From contig NZ_CP031728.1 of assembly GCF_008806975.1 (NCBI RefSeq), forward strand, positions 1,736,001 to 1,800,000: a stretch of 64,000 nt of DNA, given 5' to 3'. Positions 50,801 to 55,635 of the stretch are shown here, in pieces. Positions within the stretch are counted from its first letter, which is position 1. Each line of letters opens with the position of its first letter. The notes below the pieces were generated by a model. The model was given only the letters and a program-made list of their open reading frames with translations. It did no database searches and was not told the origin of the DNA. This DNA is from Cellvibrio sp. KY-GH-1. Its GTDB lineage: Bacteria > Pseudomonadota > Gammaproteobacteria > Pseudomonadales > Cellvibrionaceae. A program made the position numbers and the translations under genes.

Positions 50801-50955
50801 ATATTCATGCTGGTAAGGGAGAACACCTGGAGCTGCTAGCCAGCCCCAACCTTGACCACAACACCCGGTTGATTGCGGCGTGTTTGAGCGAGGAAGCTTA
50901 CATTGCTTCCGCGCAGATTCGCGCCTGGAAAATAAAAGAACCTGAACTTCCCTAG
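35890..50955 (+). CDS. Four-module non-ribosomal peptide synthetase with terminal thioesterase
   Basis: 5021 residues. Domains (approximate residues): C1 10-445 (HHLIMDG 142-148), A1 475-965, T1 (LGGDS, Ser1009), C2 1073-1500 (HHLVADG, 1203), A2 1530-2010, T2 (GGDS, Ser2072), epimerase 2118-2560 (HHVIIDGVSWRIL, 2261; LDLEAHGRH; FNYLGHL), C3 2600-3050 (HHLILDG, 2762), A3 3110-3610, T3 (GGHS, Ser3659), C4 3735-4150 (HHIIADG, 3859), A4 4185-4690, T4 (Ser4734), TE 4790-5010 (GYSAGG, Ser4856). All core motifs look intact. Pocket residues read as DILQLGMVWK (Gly-like), DVWHFSLIDK (Ser), DVQFIAHVVK (Pro-like) and DVEEIGVVNK (basic, ornithine-like). The predicted scaffold is Gly-D-Ser-Pro-basic. An active-looking N-terminal C domain suggests an acyl starter. 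Neighbours are a carbamoyltransferase, a methyltransferase and an MFS exporter; no phosphopantetheinyl transferase or MbtH-like protein is in the window. Confidence 0.95.
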   Translation: MEIINSPKIPLTQSQLDIFLDQQRTPDSCRYNIGGYFQIIGALDTTRLISAVTAVIQAESAFHLQLDLSNDLPQQYLLPPESPTVAWLDFYQATSDKQTARAKAQEWLEQNFALPFSLQTSLFQLAICKIAQDEHRLYLKAHHLIMDGWSYTLFIKRVADHYSSDTRDTELLSSPGYWEFIQHKHQQSIAITAADNQQKVRAYWRERLANSPDHLLLQRSKSTLSDQSGHTSNRHQFVVSAADIAPLLAHSKQQNASAFHALLALIYCYFMRATGTHDLLIGTPLHKRNNARTKHIIGMLADTSPTRIQASPGSSYNELLTEIKQNLLRDFRHQEYSLGQIHRGVNNLNERRERLFDVFVSYENFAYQQSSLSGLQITPHPLTHRQDQTPFSLFIRQYATSGDFEFDLQLHSDFFSATDAHWIEGRLRHLIKLLAIQPDLDLRQLSWLPEHELQALQTINQYAPVVKKYPHTLERFNQVIEKNLHKTAVIGSDKSLTYQQLDHASNAFAHWLTRQEIIRGATIGVCMDRTSDLLVVLLGIWKAGAAYIPLDPQYPAARLQQVIEHSQLQWVITHSAFTSLFAKLKISCCVFSPELINSNQHSPLKLATDYSLTDLAYVIYTSGSTGIPKGVAIEQGSVANFLTAMTSAPGITAESTLLAVTTISFDIHVLELFLPLLNGATLVLATSDQVRDAFALRELMQTHSVNIMQATPATWKMLFHADWQPDGNFKALCGGEALPPVLLEKFGQFPQVELWNMYGPTEATVWSSTAKIQHANNSEVHLGHPINNSYYVVLDALGYPAGFNLSGELYIGGHCLAREYIQDAEKTTASFIWHKLPGMEFQRIYKTGDSVELSDKHQLHFRSRNDDQVKVRGYRIELGDIETALMKHPRVKDAAVKIWRDARGENYLAAYCVANTTPVPSELLVNDLKHSLPEYMLPAAYTWLDALPLTANGKINRKVLVEPELNSQTGIQELPQSPLEQTIAALWSDLLAVENPMRTDDFFQLGGDSISNIQLVNRLRKAGIAVEAADIFQHSRLMDFADLLTSRLTNTNTATIDNCTLKLVRDNENSPFLLSSAQQRLYILQQREASETAYNMYGALLIRGSINHSQLAIAFTQLLDRHPTLRSRFYENQGELFQQVMPAGDFSLEQKLFPADVSENLSNWLPTAIRGFVRPFDLNHPPLVRAQLWLGEAQQHVLLIDMHHLVADGLSINIFLRDLFSLYEQQSLTPVPADYRHFIQKQTEWQQSPAWQQAGNYWQQQFSGTLPSLDFPTDYTRPPQQQFSGKRLSFSLSNSQSDAVRNLARKNNVSLFMLLLAAYNLLLAKYTGREDIIVGTPVSNRPNEQFDELVGLFVNTLPLRTYPSPIKYLPEFLQEIKTNVSQAFLHKHYPFEQLLDHLGLERDLSRNPLFDCALVLQADALAEIVTATLAVNPLPVAYQQAKFDLTLDAIDKGTHIHFDLEYASHLFNEQRIQALGQHFIVLLQSMVEQPSAQLGALSLLNDAERYKLLHTFNNTEKYYPRHQTLTSIFEQQVVTTPDKIAVGFAEKSFSYGQLNAKANQLAHQLIAAGIGKNQIVAVMLDRSLEMPVAILAIGKAGAAYLPIAPNLPPERIEYMLADSNAPVLITTTKGNAQAMGFAGKILFLDDALQLTGPDTNPTAQCGPDDLAYIIYTSGSTGRPKGAMVEHRAVVNRIYWMQDKYPLTTSDVILQKTSYTFDVSVWELFWWSFAGASVYFIAPEAEKDPQQIFSCIDKQRISIMHFVPSMLTASLEFLAAHQNNNWTLNSLRYVFASGEALNPHQVEEFNHLIHPHSGAQLINLYGPTEAAIDVTYFDCPINGKVKRVPIGKPIDNIRLHILDNQQQLVPLGIAGELYISGTGVGRGYINKPELTAEKFLADPFFPGQRMYRTGDLCRWLEDGNIEYLGRLDHQVKIRGFRIELGEIENALLMHTAVREATVTALKNNAGQDFLCAYLVARTSVTTEQLRQHLADSLPDYMVPTEFVLLEKMPLNPSGKVDRKQLPAPQITAQVSTRVIDDSQLSDSERSLLHIVRELLNNSQIGLDDNFFHSGGDSIRAIQLSARAAQQGFAITIKDIFKYPCIGQLAQHALRPALQPTSIHSPITGKIALTPIQQAFFEQRLTQPDAYCQYIILQTTRFTSSRLRQALNYLVQQHPLLNAKVIHTDADNFPHTYQLHIAEDGQRNWQGTQFIQRTIDLENGADIELELNRLLQDLQKCIKLDNALYAAGVLSTPTQDYLLISIHHVIIDGVSWRILLDDLNHYYHLNEGTPTTLLPSSTSPNEWISASKACAKTSYLQKQFTYWQAIQQSIPAALLETTDEKKTEEIIDGSWQTESSSDCLSHTETLTLLTNAHTAYNTDTQDLLISAFALAWQQWTGKLRIALDLEAHGRHLPFDALDCSRTLGWFTAISPWVIDLDRHAPLTHQLPQIKESLRRIPDKGIGFGLLKYFGTEAQQQQLRTSGPDVLFNYLGHLDSGNPDWQLHTTGLYSGLQNRRSHSIEITMAIKSGHLTWQIHYSGKQFSASRINKFNQLLRAQLLDIAAHCCLQPTALHTPSDLGDAHYSLETYLQLARRLKSQGPITAIRKLTPTQAGIYFHTQQQLFYKQSPDTQSSGKLLSDNLLSGKPSDQQRNELYYEELGLSLNQALDAELLQLALNQLTKKHSILRSLFIQEGTEEVQQIVCDNARTTLSVIDISALTASAQEEWISQQKHQLRTAGFDWKLPLLGLHVFKTGEQKSLLLFTYHHLILDGWSCAALIDELLRRYLQLQQPNLPSSVGQQITEEYSTTKPSADFGDYLAWLTEQNPEPARAFWRTHLAGIDDITRLPGEIAANNVGYSLQETEYQLPANYLQGLQQLAAYYEVTLNTLIQAAWGLLLQRYNNADDALFVSVVSGRTAPVAGIEHMLGLFINSIPVRIAAPQFNQSSSATEDIQQWLCKLQDTHLQAEQNAFIGLADITSAASISSDLFRHLLVFENYPVQDRLSGSNLRIDKISLYEQTHYDFNLLVQPAEQLHFRFIVNSQAHPAASVARIAGHLLDLLRTWAERKEIVLPHTIINPAETLELITLGTVPALPVPSEDNLIARFLQQRQLTPDVLAVCDSTTQISYAQLARQSHQIAQHLLALGIRHEQPVALLANRSCNMVAALLGILQSGAVVVPIDPHLPEERIHYLLADSTSACVLVDDIDTQLAQTRPGIKQYAISQWLAAPAIAVESMQLPVLSNAQLLYLIYTSGTTGTPKGVMLEQRNLLALIVSQTQQGLLPFNKQVLQFATHSFDVCYQEIFSTLLAGGCLHIIDEQLKKDADYLLEFIRTNTIDTVFLPTAYLKFLFSTPERIAQIPACVEHIITAGEQLLVSPHLRQFLQASKVLLHNHYGPSETHVVTTQVLSKQSDIADIPPIGKPINGTGIYLLDKHGKLQTRGALGEIFIGGASVGRGYWQKPALTQERFLTAGNFAALTENTYFSSTEFLALNGERIYRTGDLGYWSEAGELIYLGRGDQQIKVRGYRIEPAEIEACLRKQAGIHEAAVIAQRDRQGNNYLIAYLVLHTTTSADVALDTIKQALANELPVYMQPAFFVPLMQLPMTANGKLDKRALPAVTLATHSNAQKPASKIQIRLASFWQELLGIPEPHLESDFFAMGGHSLNAAALASRIQHEWHIPVSLKELFAARTLQQQAELITGKQAQTKETSKDSPTENTADKSLIVRTENYSGFIPGNWIPLSSAQQRLYVLDQLAGPTTNYNIPFVARIQPGIDLPQLENALQQLVERQGILRARIAIHDGQPMQTIVQDAVAIQHHAIAEEELDTYLANWVKPFVLHQQPLFRMELLDIESTQGHWLLLDLHHIIADGVSVEILLRELMALYNGETLAAVEYDYATYIDWQTHWQHTPNYQTQKHHWLNRFRQLPPALELPLDFIRPPERSTAGAEFSLPLDSALAHALENFAQQQSTSVFAVALTAYALWLWRYSGETDMAIGIPVSGRSLAEFANIPGLMVNSLALHIHLDAEQTAQACVHQISAQLLDDLQHQDFPFDALVNALELPRNPGRNALFDTMFSLGSDWLSNAGAQELFIPHPLPVTEAKFDLAMSLDQRKGQYLLSVNYATSLLTAARATAMGHHYLIMLQQLLEHPQQPLRNLNCLSVTEYQQLTLDFNNTTMSYPRASTIALEFEKMAARYSEHLAVHDAEGTLTYRELNELANQMAACLIQLGPIQPGQSQQDQRQQDRVQQGLPKSELTPQIFVGVMLERSRYWIASMLAVLKAGAVYMPIAPDWPEERIRSILQDANAPLLICTPGTASELTTANCQKIYLDNLLADAKNYSAENIAPACSATDLAYTIYTSGSTGIPKGVLVEQRGVLNLAQWAGREYNLEHNTRMLQMTSPGFDVSIEETLVPLLNGAAVFILNDASKMDKKQFTHFVQQHRIQIVELVPSLLADYLLDNIAMDSLALVITGAERLDPLLKDQILARGYRLHNVYGPTETTVNATSKACSASDDTIGKPMANSHALILDRLGRVQPIGVPGELCISGDNLARGYHQREALTAEKFTVNPFIAGARLYRTGDLAAWTHTGEIRFIGRIDQQVKIRGYRIETGDIETRLMAIEGVQQAIVTVRNQDTANASLCAYYTSATALNHKALHTQLAQWLPEYMIPAQFIYLDAIPLTTNGKVDKKALPQPDSIIRTDYLPPRTPIEFQLAEIWCNLLGGSSYSVDEDFFRVGGHSLLAIKLLTSINQQWNILLKLTDIFTHSALEQLASLITRHSEQRADHNLVSIYQLLNPVSEKNLFLFPPALGEAAIYARLSQQLPDYRFYCFNYLDNPQRLEIYADTIAAAQTQGAIYLFGYSAGGNLAFEVARVLEARGHRLGGLILLDSVRRRQTGQARPAAQITQDLQDAFARNHLSLDDSMLAPLVEQAYRYGLYMEGLINSGALQTPVHLIKADIPVDNTDDYGWADASTHLYIHAGKGEHLELLASPNLDHNTRLIAACLSEEAYIASAQIRAWKIKEPELP
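43777..43821 (+). repeat. In-frame 15-bp tandem repeat within NRPS condensation domain 3
   Basis: Three 15-base units starting at codon 2630 encode SGKLL, SDNLL and SGKPS. They lie near the start of C3, between the LTPTQAGIYFHTQ motif and the first conserved strand, where extra loop length is tolerable. Confidence 0.75.
48565..48624 (+). repeat. In-frame 15-bp tandem repeat within NRPS adenylation domain 4
   Basis: Four 15-base units encode IQPGQ, SQQDQ, RQQDR and VQQGL (residues about 4226-4245). They form a Gln-rich insertion between core motifs A1 and A2 that A1, A2 and A3 lack. Confidence 0.8.
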
Positions 50956-50993
50956 GTATCCAGTAAACCACACACATCAACTAAACCACAGCC

Positions 50994-51025
50994 AACAACA
51001 ACCCGGTTTTCACCGGGTTGTTGTT
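50994..51025 (+). terminator. Strong hairpin after the NRPS gene
   Basis: AACAACAACCCGG and CCGGGTTGTTGTT form a perfect 13-bp stem with a six-base loop (TTTTCA), 39 bases after the stop. A clear T-run is missing (GCGCTTT follows), so termination may be partial or factor-assisted. Confidence 0.65.
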
Positions 51026-51184
51026 GCGCTTTACAAATCATCACCTCAATTAACCCACCAAACTGTTATAGTAAAAACCGCTTTAAGCCACCCTCGGCAA
51101 CACCCTTTCCACAAAGTTAATCGAGCTGTAGTACCCGTTGGCTGCGCAAACTCCAGGCGCACAGGGGTATGATTGAGAACATTT

Positions 51185-52378
51185 ATGTCTGCTTCCGAGT
51201 TATCTGTCACCCAACACAATGCACTTCCACTCCCCGGTTTTGCTGAACAACTTTCCACCCGCCTGGCTTTTTTAATTACCGGGCTCGCTATGTCCGCCTG
51301 GGCGCCGCTGGTTCCTTTCGCACAGGAGCGACTGGGCGTGAACGAGGCCACACTGGGTGCGCTGCTGCTGTGCCTCGGTGGCGGCTCCCTGATTGCCATG
51401 CCACTGACCGGCCCGCTGGTTAACAAATTTGGCTGCAAAAAATTTATCACCCTGAGCCTATTGCTGATGTGTTTCAGCCTGGTATTTCTGGGCATAGTCG
51501 CGAGCGTACCCGGCCTCGCACTGACTTTATTAATTTTTGGTTTATCGCTCGGTGCCACCGATGTCGCCATGAATATGCAGGCGGTTATCGTGGAGAAAGC
51601 CAGCGGCCGCAGCATGATGTCCAGCTTCCATGGTTTTTATAGCTTGGGAGGAATTTTTGGTGCGGTGATTATCAGCGGATTACTCTGGCTATCACTCTCG
51701 CCCTTTCATGCGTTATTGATACTGACCGTAATACTGCTGGTGATGCTGGCGTACGCAGCCCCTAAACTTTTAACCTATGGCAGCACCGGAAATAAAACGG
51801 GCAGCGAAAAACGCGATCCATTTTTTGTATTTCCGCGCGGCAAAGTGTTATTGCTCGGCGTGCTCTGCTTTATTGTTTTTTTAGCGGAAGGCTCAGTGTT
51901 GGATTGGAGCGCAGTGTTCCTTACCAAGGTGCGCGAGGTAAACCCGGTACATGCAGGCCTGGGCTTTGCCTGTTTCTCCGTCGCCATGACCATTGCACGT
52001 TTAACCGGTGATCGTATTGTACAAGCGCTGGGAGGAAAACGAATTTTATTGTGGGGTGGCAGCTGTGCGGCGCTCGGCTTTGCCATTGTCGTTTTTGCTC
52101 CCTACACCCTCACCGCCTACCTTGGCTTTACGCTGATTGGTTTGGGGGCATCCAACATTGTTCCCGTACTATTTACAGCGGCGGGCAATCAAAAATCCAT
52201 GCCGATGAGTTTAGCTATTTCAGCGGTAGTCAGTTTGGGTTATGCGGGATTACTAGCGGGGCCGGCGTTGATTGGCTTTATCGCCGAACTCACCAGCCTT
52301 TCAATTGCGCTTTGTATTGTAGCTCTTGGACTTATTGCACTAGCGGCTTGCGCCAACAAAGTTACACGTACGGAATAA
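51185..52378 (+). CDS. MFS transporter (YbjJ-like), probable exporter of the NRPS product
   Basis: The 397 residues have twelve predicted membrane segments. Landmarks of the YbjJ-like MFS group are AWAPLVPFAQERLGV, LSLGATDVAMNMQAVIVEK and MMSSFHGFYSLGGIFGA, followed by a second half with DWSAVFLTKVR and GFACFSVAMTIARLTGDRIV. ATG 51185 is taken as the start; a TTG at 51173 is in frame. It is the first gene downstream of the NRPS in the same orientation, separated by a hairpin. Export of the peptide is an inference from position. Confidence 0.82.
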   Translation: MSASELSVTQHNALPLPGFAEQLSTRLAFLITGLAMSAWAPLVPFAQERLGVNEATLGALLLCLGGGSLIAMPLTGPLVNKFGCKKFITLSLLLMCFSLVFLGIVASVPGLALTLLIFGLSLGATDVAMNMQAVIVEKASGRSMMSSFHGFYSLGGIFGAVIISGLLWLSLSPFHALLILTVILLVMLAYAAPKLLTYGSTGNKTGSEKRDPFFVFPRGKVLLLGVLCFIVFLAEGSVLDWSAVFLTKVREVNPVHAGLGFACFSVAMTIARLTGDRIVQALGGKRILLWGGSCAALGFAIVVFAPYTLTAYLGFTLIGLGASNIVPVLFTAAGNQKSMPMSLAISAVVSLGYAGLLAGPALIGFIAELTSLSIALCIVALGLIALAACANKVTRTE

Positions 52379-52392
52379 CGAAATAACATTAA

Positions 52393-52421
52393 AAATGCTG
52401 CGCCCTTTGGGCGCAGCATTT
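52393..52421. terminator. Terminator palindrome, left copy (direct repeat flanking the IS)
   Basis: A near-perfect palindrome (AAATGCTGCGCCC, loop TTT, GGGCGCAGCATTT) lies 14 bases after the MFS stop. An identical 29-base copy lies at 54023-54051, immediately outside the other IS end. Confidence 0.9.
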
Positions 52422-54023
52422 CAGATCGTTGACAAACCCCACCCTAAAAAAGTGGGGTTTTATTTTTTTAGCTCGCGCTGTGCATCAACCGCATTTCTGG
52501 CGATTGATTTCCAATCCGTTCATTTTTCTCGATAAAACGCGATATAAGTATCCACAGCGCTTGAACAAGGCCTAACACCACCAATGGATTATAAAAACGC
52601 GCCAGCAACAGCGCTATCTTCTTCATATTCTGGCACGCAGCCGCCAACAAACACTGGCCACTCACGCGACGCAAGCCGCGATAACGTGCATATCTATGAC
52701 CGTGCAATTGTTTCGCGTCGGCAAAGCTGCGCTCCACCGTTTCCTTTCTGCGTTGATAAATCCGTTTGCCTTGCTCGGTGAGTCGTCGCGCATCAGTGCG
52801 CTCCACACTGTCTTGCCACACATGGCGTGTGATGACTTTGGTGTGGTTGCGACTGCGCGTGCATTGATCCAAAAACGGACAGCGTTTGCATTGCTCTGAA
52901 TCGGAGCGGTATTCGCGATAGCCCAATCGGTTGGTGGTGTTATATGAAATCAACTGACCCGCCGGACAGGTGTAATGATTCTGATCGGCATCAAACACAA
53001 ATTTGCGCCTGGCAAATAAGCCTTCCGCTTTGTTGGGGCGGCGATAGCCAATAACGCCCTCAATATTGCGATCTTCCAAACCTTTGCAGATGCCTGCAGT
53101 TTTGTAGCCTGCATCCAATCCCACCGTGTACGGATAAATATTGAAGGCCGTTAATTGGCGATCCAGGCGTGCCAAATAAGGTTTGCTGTCATGCACGTTG
53201 CTCGGTGTGACGTGGGTGTCCGTGATGATGTTGTATTTACCATCCACGGTGCGATGGTCGAGATAATAAAATCCTTGGGGCTTGCCTTCGCGTGTTAAAT
53301 AACCACTATCGGGATCAGTGGTGCTGACTTTAATGTCGCGGGTTTTTGGCTCGGTATCGCCCGCTTTTTCTTTTAGTGGGGCTTTGCCGTTGGCAATTCG
53401 GTCTTCATCAATCGCCACTTCCAACGCGGTTAAATAATCCGTCGGCGTTTGCGTGACGGTGTGAATTTCAAACTTCTTTTTATTGGCATTGGCTTTCATG
53501 TGGGTGCTGTCGGTGTAAAGCACATCGCCGCCCACCAAGCCGTGGCCAATTGCTTGGCGAACAATCTCATCAAAAATTTGTTGCTCAATATCAGTCGCTA
53601 AAAACCGGCGCCGACGTTGCTGGCTAAAGGTGGAGGCATCAATGATTTTATCCGTGAGACTCAACCCCAAAAACCAACGATATGCCACATTCACTTGCAC
53701 CTCGCGCACTAACTGCCGCTCGCTGCGCACACCAAACAAATAACCAATAAACAGCATTTTAAATAACAACACCGGATCAACTGCAGGGCGGCCGTTGTTA
53801 TCGCAATATAAATGGCGGACTTGGTCGCGGATAAATTCGAAGTTGATGTACTTGTCGATTTTGCGCAGTAGATGGTCAGCCGGAACGAGATCCTCAAGGA
53901 TCACCATTTCCAGTGTGTGTTGGCGCGGCGCAGGTTCTTTGAGCATGGCAGTCATCACAAGAAAGTGTGCTGCCATTAAACGCAAACCCCCAGCTTTTGG
54001 CTAGGGGTTTGTCAGCGGTCTGA
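52421..54023 (-). mobile_element. IS1182-type insertion sequence
   Basis: About 1.6 kb with terminal inverted repeats TCAGATCGTTGACAAACCCC (left, 52421-52440) and TCAGACCGCTGACAAACCCC (right, inward from 54023), 18 of 20 bases identical. Each end also carries an inner hairpin (52434-52461 and 53984-54010) that could stop read-through from outside. One transposase gene fills the element. A 29-base palindrome is repeated identically on both sides, with the outer base of each inverted repeat shared with it. Confidence 0.88.
52468..53976 (-). CDS. IS1182-family transposase
   Basis: About 502 residues, intact. The N-terminal domain (QHTLEMVILEDLVPADHLLRKID, RPAVDPVLLFKMLFIGYLFGVRSERQLVREV) is followed by a DDE catalytic core: YTDSTHMKANANKKK, the PSNVHDSKPYLARLD region, GLDAGYKTAGICKGLEDRNI and a late ERSFADAKQLHGHRYARYRG. 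A four-cysteine patch (CKRCPFLDQC) is typical of this family. ATG 53976 was chosen; 53955 and 53946 are alternatives. The gene lacks visible damage, so the element may be active. Confidence 0.9.
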   Translation of the reverse strand: MAAHFLVMTAMLKEPAPRQHTLEMVILEDLVPADHLLRKIDKYINFEFIRDQVRHLYCDNNGRPAVDPVLLFKMLFIGYLFGVRSERQLVREVQVNVAYRWFLGLSLTDKIIDASTFSQQRRRRFLATDIEQQIFDEIVRQAIGHGLVGGDVLYTDSTHMKANANKKKFEIHTVTQTPTDYLTALEVAIDEDRIANGKAPLKEKAGDTEPKTRDIKVSTTDPDSGYLTREGKPQGFYYLDHRTVDGKYNIITDTHVTPSNVHDSKPYLARLDRQLTAFNIYPYTVGLDAGYKTAGICKGLEDRNIEGVIGYRRPNKAEGLFARRKFVFDADQNHYTCPAGQLISYNTTNRLGYREYRSDSEQCKRCPFLDQCTRSRNHTKVITRHVWQDSVERTDARRLTEQGKRIYQRRKETVERSFADAKQLHGHRYARYRGLRRVSGQCLLAAACQNMKKIALLLARFYNPLVVLGLVQALWILISRFIEKNERIGNQSPEMRLMHSAS

Positions 54024-54051
54024 AATGCTGCGCCCTTTGGGCGCAGCATTT
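54023..54051. terminator. Terminator palindrome, right copy (direct repeat flanking the IS)
   Basis: The same 29 bases as 52393-52421. It lies six bases beyond the purU stop on the minus strand, so purU and the MFS gene each keep one terminator after the insertion. Confidence 0.9.
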
Positions 54052-54056
54052 ATGGA

Positions 54057-54917
54057 CTAGCGGGAAAACACCACCGTTTTAGTACCGTTTAATAACACCC
54101 GGTGTTCTGCATGCCAACGCACTGCACGATTCAACACTACCGCTTCAATATCGCGACCAATCTCTGCCATTTCATCCGGTGAATTGACGTGGGAAACACG
54201 CTCAACGGATTGTTCAATAATCGGACCTTCATCGAGATCAGCGGTGACAAAATGCGCTGTGGCACCAATTAGTTTCACCCCGCGATCAAACGCCTGGTGA
54301 TAGGGTTTCGCGCCTTTAAAGCCCGGCAGAAATGAGTGATGGATATTGATCGCACGTCCATTTAATTTTTTACACAAATCGTCGGACAAAATTTGCATAT
54401 AGCGCGCGAGCACCAAAAAATCTGCCTGCAGATCTTGCATTAATTGCCATAACTGCCCTTCTTGTTGTGGCTTGGTGTTAGCGGTAATCGGCAAATAATG
54501 GAATGGCAATTGGTACCACTCAGCAAGATCGCGCATCACATTATGGTTGGAAACCACACCCACAATATCAATGGGCAAAGAGCCATTTTTCCAGCTGTTT
54601 AGCAGCGCATTCAAACAGTGGCCCCATTGCGAAACGGCAATCAGAACACGCGGTTTACTACCGCTATCGAAAATATTCCAATCCATTTGGTACTGCTCAC
54701 CCAGGGGTTTAAACAACGAGCGAATCTGCCCAATGTTATAACCGGTGGGGCACTCAAATACGGTGCGCATAAAAAAGCGGTTACTGGTTACATCCTCAAA
54801 CTGGGAGGACTCTTTGATGTTAAAACCCAGAGTAGCAAACAAGGTAGCGACGGCGGCCACCAACCCCTTTGAGTCCTGACAACTGAAGGTTAATACGATT
54901 TCCTTAACAGCAGACAT
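54057..54917 (-). CDS. purU: Formyltetrahydrofolate deformylase PurU
   Basis: The 286 residues have an N-terminal ACT domain (VLTFSCQDSKGLVAAVATLFATLGFNI) and a C-terminal formyltransferase-type catalytic domain (INIHHSFLPGFKGAKPYHQAFDRGVKLIGATAHFVTADLDEGPIIEQ) with the expected Asn/His/Asp. It hydrolyses 10-formyl-tetrahydrofolate to formate and tetrahydrofolate, balancing one-carbon pools. Length matches the family. Confidence 0.94.
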   Translation of the reverse strand: MSAVKEIVLTFSCQDSKGLVAAVATLFATLGFNIKESSQFEDVTSNRFFMRTVFECPTGYNIGQIRSLFKPLGEQYQMDWNIFDSGSKPRVLIAVSQWGHCLNALLNSWKNGSLPIDIVGVVSNHNVMRDLAEWYQLPFHYLPITANTKPQQEGQLWQLMQDLQADFLVLARYMQILSDDLCKKLNGRAINIHHSFLPGFKGAKPYHQAFDRGVKLIGATAHFVTADLDEGPIIEQSVERVSHVNSPDEMAEIGRDIEAVVLNRAVRWHAEHRVLLNGTKTVVFSR

Positions 54918-54958
54918 GTGATTTTCTCTTTATCAAATTCAATTTAAAAATAGGTTTA

Positions 54959-55213
54959 TCAATAGTGATAACGGCATTGCACCACAAAGATAGTTTCATT
55001 CTCAACGCGATAAACCAGTCGATACTCGCGATCAATCCGCCGCGACCAATAACCCGACCAATGATGCTTCAGCGGTTCCGGGTCGCCTATTCCAGCAAAC
55101 GGCTGGCGCTGGATCTCTTTAACAAGGGTATTAATGCGCTTAAGAGTTTTCATATCGGCTTTTTGCCAGTAGAGGTAATCCTCCCAGGCATGATCCGCCC
55201 ACGCCAGAATCAT
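54959..55213 (-). CDS. yoeB: YoeB/Txe-type mRNA endonuclease toxin
   Basis: The 84 residues read AWADHAWEDYLYWQKADMKTLKRINTLVKEI, then PEPLKHHWSGYWSRRIDREYRLVYRV and the terminal CRYHY. Glu in GDPEPL, Arg in RRIDREYR and the terminal His-Tyr match the catalytic residues of YoeB, a ribosome-dependent RNase. The gene overlaps the antitoxin stop by four bases (ATGA), the normal arrangement. Confidence 0.93.
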   Translation of the reverse strand: MILAWADHAWEDYLYWQKADMKTLKRINTLVKEIQRQPFAGIGDPEPLKHHWSGYWSRRIDREYRLVYRVENETIFVVQCRYHY

Positions 55214-55464
55214 TCCTCGATTAACCCCCGCGGCGTAGCCTTCCCAGCGGCCACCTGGTTAATCGAATCATTCAAGCGCACAGCATTTTTAGGGCTAGCC
55301 ATCAAATAGGCAGTTTCCTCATAGGCCTGAAAATCTTCCAGGCTAATCACCACCGCCGGCTTACCGTTCTGACGGGTAATTAGTACCGGCTTATGATCAT
55401 CGTTCACCTTATCCAGCACACTGGCTAGATCATTGCGAAAGGCGGTATAGCTCATGGTATCCAT
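55210..55464 (-). CDS. yefM: YefM/Phd-type antitoxin
   Basis: The 84 residues start MDTMSYTAFRNDLASVLDKVNDDHKPVLITRQNGKPAVVISLEDFQAYEETAYLM, the YefM DNA-binding pattern. The C-terminal tail wraps and neutralises YoeB. It lies upstream of the toxin gene and has a palindromic operator just upstream. Confidence 0.93.
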   Translation of the reverse strand: MDTMSYTAFRNDLASVLDKVNDDHKPVLITRQNGKPAVVISLEDFQAYEETAYLMASPKNAVRLNDSINQVAAGKATPRGLIEE

Positions 55465-55502
55465 AGGTCATTCCCCAAAGGATCGTAAACGCACCATGCT
55501 AC

Positions 55503-55523
55503 TTGTACTTATTTCTGTACGCA
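55503..55523 (-). promoter_or_regulatory. Putative YefM operator
   Basis: Two TGTAC cores at 55504 and 55516 are exactly 12 bases apart, 40 to 60 bases upstream of the antitoxin start. The E. coli yefM-yoeB operator consists of TGTACA cores with 12-bp centre-to-centre spacing, so autoregulation is likely. Confidence 0.65.
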
Positions 55524-55635
55524 AGCAGTAGCTATCGCCCATACTAGGTCTCCATTAAGCTACTCAGTAACCGAGAACGGGCAGCATTTGGAATGCAAAC
55601 CCATCTCTTGCCATAGATCGACATAGGTAAAGAAA

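Noticed and set aside
35890..52378. Siderophore cluster
   Set aside because: The ornithine-like code would allow it, but there is no hydroxylase, siderophore receptor, esterase or iron-type operator near the NRPS.
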